Below are positions 60,024 to 64,000 of a stretch of DNA of 64,000 nucleotides, in pieces (the stretch's first letter is position 1; the number at the start of each line of letters is the position of its first letter). Both the position numbers and the translations under genes were made by a program. The stretch lies in the NCBI RefSeq assembly GCF_016405905.1, contig NZ_JAEFCB010000016.1, positions 62,001-126,000 on the forward strand, written 5' to 3'. The DNA comes from Variovorax sp. IB41. Its GTDB lineage: Bacteria > Pseudomonadota > Gammaproteobacteria > Burkholderiales > Burkholderiaceae_C. The notes beneath the pieces are model-generated. The model was not told the DNA's origin, searched no databases, and was given only the letters and a program-made list of their open reading frames with translations.

Positions 60024-62330
60024 TCAGGGCTTGACCGTCCAGCGCAGTGCGCCCAGCAAGTTGCTGTGGTCATCGGTCCATGTCTTGACGCCCGCGTCAT
60101 CGATGGCCTCGCCGCGCTCGCGCACGACGGCATCCTGCAGGAAGCGTGCGTCGTTCGTCAGCAGCACGTACTCCGAGGAGTGCTCCAGCGTGGCATTGCC
60201 GGGCGCGGGCTCGAAGTGCACGCGCAGCGCCTGCATGCCCGCGTCCTCGGCCAGGCGCTTGACCACCGGCGCGAGCAGCAGGTGCCGGTTGCTGATGTGA
60301 AAGGCGATCACGCCCGTGGGCAGCAGGTGCTGGCGGTACAGCGCCAGCGCCTCGCGCGTCATCAGGTGCATCGGGATCGCATCGCCCGAGAAGGCATCGA
60401 CCACGATCGCGTCCAAGCGCTGCGAGCCGTGCGCATCGAGCTCCTGCTGCATCAGGAGGCGCGCATCGCCCTGCGCCACCTCGATGGTCGCCGGCGAGTC
60501 GGCGAGGTAGGTGAAATGCGAGCGCGCGGCCTCTGTCACGCGCGGGTTGATCTCGTAGAAACGGTAGGTGTCGCCGCTGCGCCCGAAGGCCGCGAGCGTG
60601 CCCACGCCCAGGCCGATCACACCCACGCGCTGCGTCTGGCTGCGGTTCGTGAGCAGCGCCAATCCGGCGCCCGACTTCGGCCCGTAGTAGGTGCTCGGCA
60701 GACGCCGCTGCACCGCGCCCTGCAGCTGCTCGCCGTGCGAGATCACGCCGTGCATCAGCCGGCGCGACGCGGTGAGGCCACCCGGAATGCCGAACTGCTC
60801 CACGCGCAGCGCGCCGTAGAAATTGCGCACGCGCAGCACCGTGCGGTTGTCGGCCTCGAGCACGCTCGCGATCGAGAGCCAGGCCACGGCGCCCGCCGCC
60901 AGCGCACCCGCCAGGCCCGCGCCCGCCGCCCATGAACGCGCGCGCCATGCGCCGTAGGCCGCGGCGAAGCAGGCGAGCGCGGCGACCGATGCGTGAAAGA
61001 CGTTGTTGGACACCGAGACCGCGTCCATCCGCAGGAACGCCGCGAACCCCACCACGACGGCGAGCGCGAAGGCGAACCACACCCACTGCTGGCGCCCGCG
61101 CACGAGCCACAGCATGATCAATCCGGGCGCCGCCAGGCTCGCGGGCAGCTCCCAGTAGCCATTGAAGAAATGCGGCGCGACCACGCCCGCGAAGATGCCG
61201 CCCACCGCGCCGCCCAATGCCAGCAGCAGGTAGAAACGCGTGAGCCGCGCGGGTCCGGGCCGCGCGCGTGCGAGCTCGCCGTTGGCGAACATGCAGATCG
61301 CGAAGAGCCCCGCGCAGTACAGGCCGATGGCCGCGGCGATCGGGAGCGACCGCTGCGGCGTGTTCAGGTACCAGCCCATCACCGGCGTGAGCACCACCAC
61401 CGCGGGCCAGAAGAGCCGGCGCCGGTACCAGAAGTCGCTGTCGAAACACAGCACGAAGCTCAAGAGGTACAGCGCGAGCGGCACGATCCACAGCATCGGC
61501 ACCGAGGCGATGTCCTGCGTGATGAAGGCCGACACCGCCAGCAGCGCGACCGTGCCGAGCGCGGCCAGCACCAGCCACAGCAGTTGCTCGGACCACGACA
61601 GGGGCGCTGGCGACGCAGCGCTTGCGACCGCTTCCGCACCAGTCTGCGTGGGTCGCGCCTTGCCGACGGCCACCACCGACACGATCGCCAGCACCGCGAA
61701 CAGCCCGAAGCCCACCGACCACGCCACGGCCTGCGCGCGCAGCGCGAACACCGGCTCCAGCACGAAGGGATACACGACAAGCGCCGCCAACGCCGCAAGG
61801 TTCGACAGCGCGAACAGCCGGTAGACCTTCGCCTGCCGCGGCGCATCGCCCGCATGCAGCCGCGCGACCCAGCTCTGCACCAGCGGCCCGGTGGTGCACA
61901 CCGCGAGATACGGCAGCCCGATGGTGGCCGCCAGCACCGCGAGCACGCCGGCCGACGGGTCGCCCTGCCCCGTCGGCTTCCACGCCGCATCGGGAATCAC
62001 CGGCAGCATCGCGCAGGCCGCAAGCAAGAGGAGCGCATGCACGACGGCCTGCATGCGCAGCGGCCGGCGCGAGAGCCAGTCGGCGTAGAAGTACCCCAGG
62101 AGCAGCACCACCTGGAAGAACACCAGGCACAGCGTCCACACCGCGGCCGAGCCGCCGAACCACGGCAGGATCTGCCGCGCGATCAGCGGCTGGACCAGGA
62201 ACAGCAGGAAGGCCGAGACGAAGATGGTCGATGCGCAGAGCGCCAGTGCGCCGGCGCCGCGCGGCGCTTCCGATGCGCCCACATCGTGCGCAACATGCGC
62301 AACAGGCATTGCGTCCGCGGCCTCGCGCAT
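60024..62330 (-). CDS. Polytopic membrane protein with C-terminal spermidine-synthase-like domain
   Basis: A 768-residue protein. The first 490 residues contain about twelve to fourteen hydrophobic segments (LALCASTIFVSAFLLFLVQP, WTLCLVFFQVVLLLGYFYA, LPYLAVCTTGPLVQSW). The final 270 form a spermidine-synthase-like Rossmann methyltransferase fold (VGVIGLGVGTLAAF, YEINPRVTEAA, LDAIVVDAFSGDAIPMHL). The catalytic Tyr/Asp set is not clearly kept, so true polyamine synthase activity is doubtful. Its ATG at 62330 overlaps the TadE stop by one base (TGATG), suggesting coupling to the pilus locus. Confidence 0.83.
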   Translation of the reverse strand: MREAADAMPVAHVAHDVGASEAPRGAGALALCASTIFVSAFLLFLVQPLIARQILPWFGGSAAVWTLCLVFFQVVLLLGYFYADWLSRRPLRMQAVVHALLLLAACAMLPVIPDAAWKPTGQGDPSAGVLAVLAATIGLPYLAVCTTGPLVQSWVARLHAGDAPRQAKVYRLFALSNLAALAALVVYPFVLEPVFALRAQAVAWSVGFGLFAVLAIVSVVAVGKARPTQTGAEAVASAASPAPLSWSEQLLWLVLAALGTVALLAVSAFITQDIASVPMLWIVPLALYLLSFVLCFDSDFWYRRRLFWPAVVVLTPVMGWYLNTPQRSLPIAAAIGLYCAGLFAICMFANGELARARPGPARLTRFYLLLALGGAVGGIFAGVVAPHFFNGYWELPASLAAPGLIMLWLVRGRQQWVWFAFALAVVVGFAAFLRMDAVSVSNNVFHASVAALACFAAAYGAWRARSWAAGAGLAGALAAGAVAWLSIASVLEADNRTVLRVRNFYGALRVEQFGIPGGLTASRRLMHGVISHGEQLQGAVQRRLPSTYYGPKSGAGLALLTNRSQTQRVGVIGLGVGTLAAFGRSGDTYRFYEINPRVTEAARSHFTYLADSPATIEVAQGDARLLMQQELDAHGSQRLDAIVVDAFSGDAIPMHLMTREALALYRQHLLPTGVIAFHISNRHLLLAPVVKRLAEDAGMQALRVHFEPAPGNATLEHSSEYVLLTNDARFLQDAVVRERGEAIDDAGVKTWTDDHSNLLGALRWTVKP

Positions 62331-63538
62331 CAGGGCGCTGTGCCCGGGTTCGGCACCTTGTCCAGCTGCCCCTTGACCGAGGCGTCCCAGATGGCCGGGC
62401 AGAAGGAATTGCCGTCACCCACCTTGTCGGCCAGCGCGTCGACACCGCGGGCCAGCAGCTGCGAGGCCCACTCGGTGCTGTTGTTGCGCACGAAAGCAAA
62501 GATGTTGGTCATGGCGTCCTGCGGCTTCTCCAGCACGTTGATGCCCGTATTGTTGCTCCACGCCGGGTCCCACTGCAGGTCGATGCTGCGGTCGCTCTTG
62601 GGTCCGAACGAATAGAACGGGTGCCAGTACATCGGCGACTCCATGCCCACCACGCCGTCGGCGGCGAGCGGAATCTTGCCGTTGGCGATGTAGTACGCAT
62701 CCAGCTGGTTGAGGCGGAAATCGGTGCCCGGCGCGGTGGCGCCATCGACCGACATGAGCTTGAACCACGCCTCGCCCACGAACTGGTAGCCCTTGAGCGC
62801 GGTGAGGATGATCTTGTTGGCCACCGGAATCCCCAGGCGATAGCCGTAGTGCACGCGCAGGTGCAGCACGCTCGACTCGCCCAGCGTCTTGTTCGACACA
62901 TTGCCGCGCAGTTCCGCATCGGGCGGCAGCGGATCGCCGATGCCCACGGTGGTGCTCATGGCCTTGGCCTTGAAGTCGTAGGGCAGGGGCTTGCGGTAAC
63001 GCATGGTGTCGTTGGGGATCTGCATGATCCAGCGGTTCTCGCCGAAGTTCTCGATGAACGCCCAGTCGATGAAGGTGGTCTGCGTGGGGTTCAGGTACTC
63101 GATGCAGGCCGACTCGATCAGGTCGGTGTTGGTGTCGATCCAGCCCTTGAACATGCCGCCCACGCTGGCGTCCCGCACGTTCAGCGGCATCATCCCCTTG
63201 ACCAGCCCCTGCCACACGCTGCCGCGCGTGAGCGCGTTGGTGGTGAGCTCCAGCGCCGCGCTGTTGAGCGTGGACAGGCCCGGCGTGGTCGAGTTGCCGA
63301 TGCGAAAGATGAAGGGCAGCGGCATGCCGTTGTTGAGCGACCCCGCGCGCGCCGCTTCGTGCGCGGCGTACTCCAGCGTGAGGCGCGCGCGGTAGATGAG
63401 GCCGAACTGCACCACGCACATCACGAACAGGATCAGCACCGGCAGCGCGATCATGGTCTCGGTCATGGAAACGCCGCGCTGGCTGCGCCGGGGCCACGCA
63501 AGGCGGCGCTTCTGGTTTTGCTCAAGAGTGGAATGCAT
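62330..63538 (-). CDS. TadE-like pilus assembly protein
   Basis: A 402-residue protein with an N-terminal TadE signature: a short basic leader, QRGVSMTETMIALPVLILFVMCVVQFGLIYRAR, with the usual glutamate after the processing site. The long periplasmic remainder (about 340 residues) is larger than classical TadE pseudopilins and has no recognised domain. TadE/TadF support Flp (type IVb) pilus assembly. GAGGAG seven bases before the ATG gives a strong start. It lies between DUF192 and the spermidine-synthase-like gene, all on the minus strand. Confidence 0.85.
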   Translation of the reverse strand: MHSTLEQNQKRRLAWPRRSQRGVSMTETMIALPVLILFVMCVVQFGLIYRARLTLEYAAHEAARAGSLNNGMPLPFIFRIGNSTTPGLSTLNSAALELTTNALTRGSVWQGLVKGMMPLNVRDASVGGMFKGWIDTNTDLIESACIEYLNPTQTTFIDWAFIENFGENRWIMQIPNDTMRYRKPLPYDFKAKAMSTTVGIGDPLPPDAELRGNVSNKTLGESSVLHLRVHYGYRLGIPVANKIILTALKGYQFVGEAWFKLMSVDGATAPGTDFRLNQLDAYYIANGKIPLAADGVVGMESPMYWHPFYSFGPKSDRSIDLQWDPAWSNNTGINVLEKPQDAMTNIFAFVRNNSTEWASQLLARGVDALADKVGDGNSFCPAIWDASVKGQLDKVPNPGTAP

Positions 63539-63560
63539 TGCTGTTCTCCTCTGTGTGTGG

Positions 63561-63902
63561 TTACCAGCCCGACAACTTCAACCCCGGACGCAGCGCGAGC
63601 CGCCGCGCTTGGCCCGCGGCCAGCTCGAGCACGTTGGACGCGCCCAGGCACATCGCCATGCGCATCGGGCGCAGGCTCTCGACCACGCGCGCGATGCCGC
63701 CGTGCCGGTCGAGAAAGACGACGTCGATCGGATAGCGCATGCCCACCGTGTGCACCGAGCTGCAGCGCATGATCAGGAGGCCCTCGCTCGCGGCCAGGCG
63801 CGGACGGCCGAGCAGCCCGCGCGTGCGGTCCCAGCCGCGTTCGGCCACGCGCACGGGACCGAAGGGCTGGGCCTGGGGAGAGCGGAGGGAGACGATGCGC
63901 AT
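63561..63902 (-). CDS. DUF192-family protein
   Basis: A 113-residue member of DUF192 (PF02643), with WDRTRGLLGRPRLAASEGLLI, SSVHTVGMRYPIDVVFLDR, VVESLRPMRM and GASNVLELAAGQARRL, the family's sequence landmarks. The function is unknown, but these small proteins are commonly exported or found in Tad pilus loci. The usual N-terminal signal peptide is absent here. It precedes tadE by 22 bases on the same strand. Confidence 0.87.
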   Translation of the reverse strand: MRIVSLRSPQAQPFGPVRVAERGWDRTRGLLGRPRLAASEGLLIMRCSSVHTVGMRYPIDVVFLDRHGGIARVVESLRPMRMAMCLGASNVLELAAGQARRLALRPGLKLSGW

Positions 63903-63936
63903 CGGCGATTCAAATGTGTTGTTGAGTGGGCGGATT

Positions 63937-64000
63937 TCAGTGGTTCTGGGTTTCGAGGAACTGCATCACCAGCGGGAAGAAAATGATGATGAAGGTCACC
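63937..64000 (-). CDS. C-terminus of a membrane protein, possibly a Tad-type secretion subunit (cut by window edge)
   Basis: The last 20 codons of a minus-strand gene that enters from the right: a hydrophobic TFIIIFFPLVMQFL followed by ETQNH and a TGA stop. A hydrophobic C-terminus next to DUF192 and tadE would fit a TadB/TadC-like (type II secretion F family) membrane protein, but the fragment is too short to name. Confidence 0.5.
   Translation of the reverse strand, partial: VTFIIIFFPLVMQFLETQNH

Overview
The window is very GC-rich, with densely packed genes and many 1-4 bp translational overlaps. Gene content (a Tad/TadE pilus locus, tripartite tricarboxylate binding proteins, YbdK, an apaG/thiL/pgpA/pncC neighbourhood, hybrid kinases with an SHDLRQPLHA H-box) points to a beta-proteobacterium of the Burkholderiales, most like Comamonadaceae (Variovorax-type). 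This taxonomic call is an inference. No rRNA, tRNA or CRISPR array was seen, and no gene-free stretch exceeds 300 bases.

Layout. 1-8018 (minus): part of a type VI secretion cluster, transcribed tssK, tssL, tssM, tagF, then a Ser/Thr kinase that runs off the left edge. 8196-15670: a sensory block with two tandem PhnD-like periplasmic binding proteins (minus), a divergent hybrid histidine kinase, then a third binding protein translationally coupled to a second hybrid kinase. No ABC permease or ATPase lies nearby. 15782-17499: a GlxA-type AraC regulator divergent from an isochorismatase-like hydrolase. 17780-27129 (minus): an apparent operon of a CHAT-domain protease, a TpsB transporter and a 1802-residue TpsA exoprotein. 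27334-38718: an extracellular nuclease lipoprotein, a KatE catalase preceded by an unannotated 49-residue membrane peptide, a transglutaminase-like protein, LigD (without its ligase domain) plus Ku for end joining, an AstE-like deacylase, a disordered small protein and Rpe.

38828-45616 (plus): a periplasmic protein, ApaG, the 'SpecificRecomb' membrane protein, a CPA2 antiporter and YbdK in an overlapping run, then ThiL. 45617-51655: an accessory block (DUF3053 lipoprotein, LysR, TctC-type binding protein, FAD monooxygenase, MFS pump with a polyserine tract) that separates thiL from pgpA-pncC (51765-52887). 52903-57366: a nitroreductase-like protein, a LysR gene remnant, an NTF2-like protein, an NATD1-type acetyltransferase, an MFS permease and a UPF0149/SEC-C protein. 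57423-64000: a membrane-anchored glutamate-synthase-like FMN protein coupled to a kinase-fold protein, then (minus) a Tad pilus locus segment with DUF192, TadE and a membrane spermidine-synthase-like protein.

The most unusual structures are a composite palindromic element present twice (17512-17758 and 56316-56571), in which a conserved core is flanked by arms that differ between copies but stay self-complementary; the CHAT/TpsB/TpsA operon; the transporter-less binding-protein/hybrid-kinase cluster; and a similar promoter-proximal motif set in front of both tssK and the CHAT operon.
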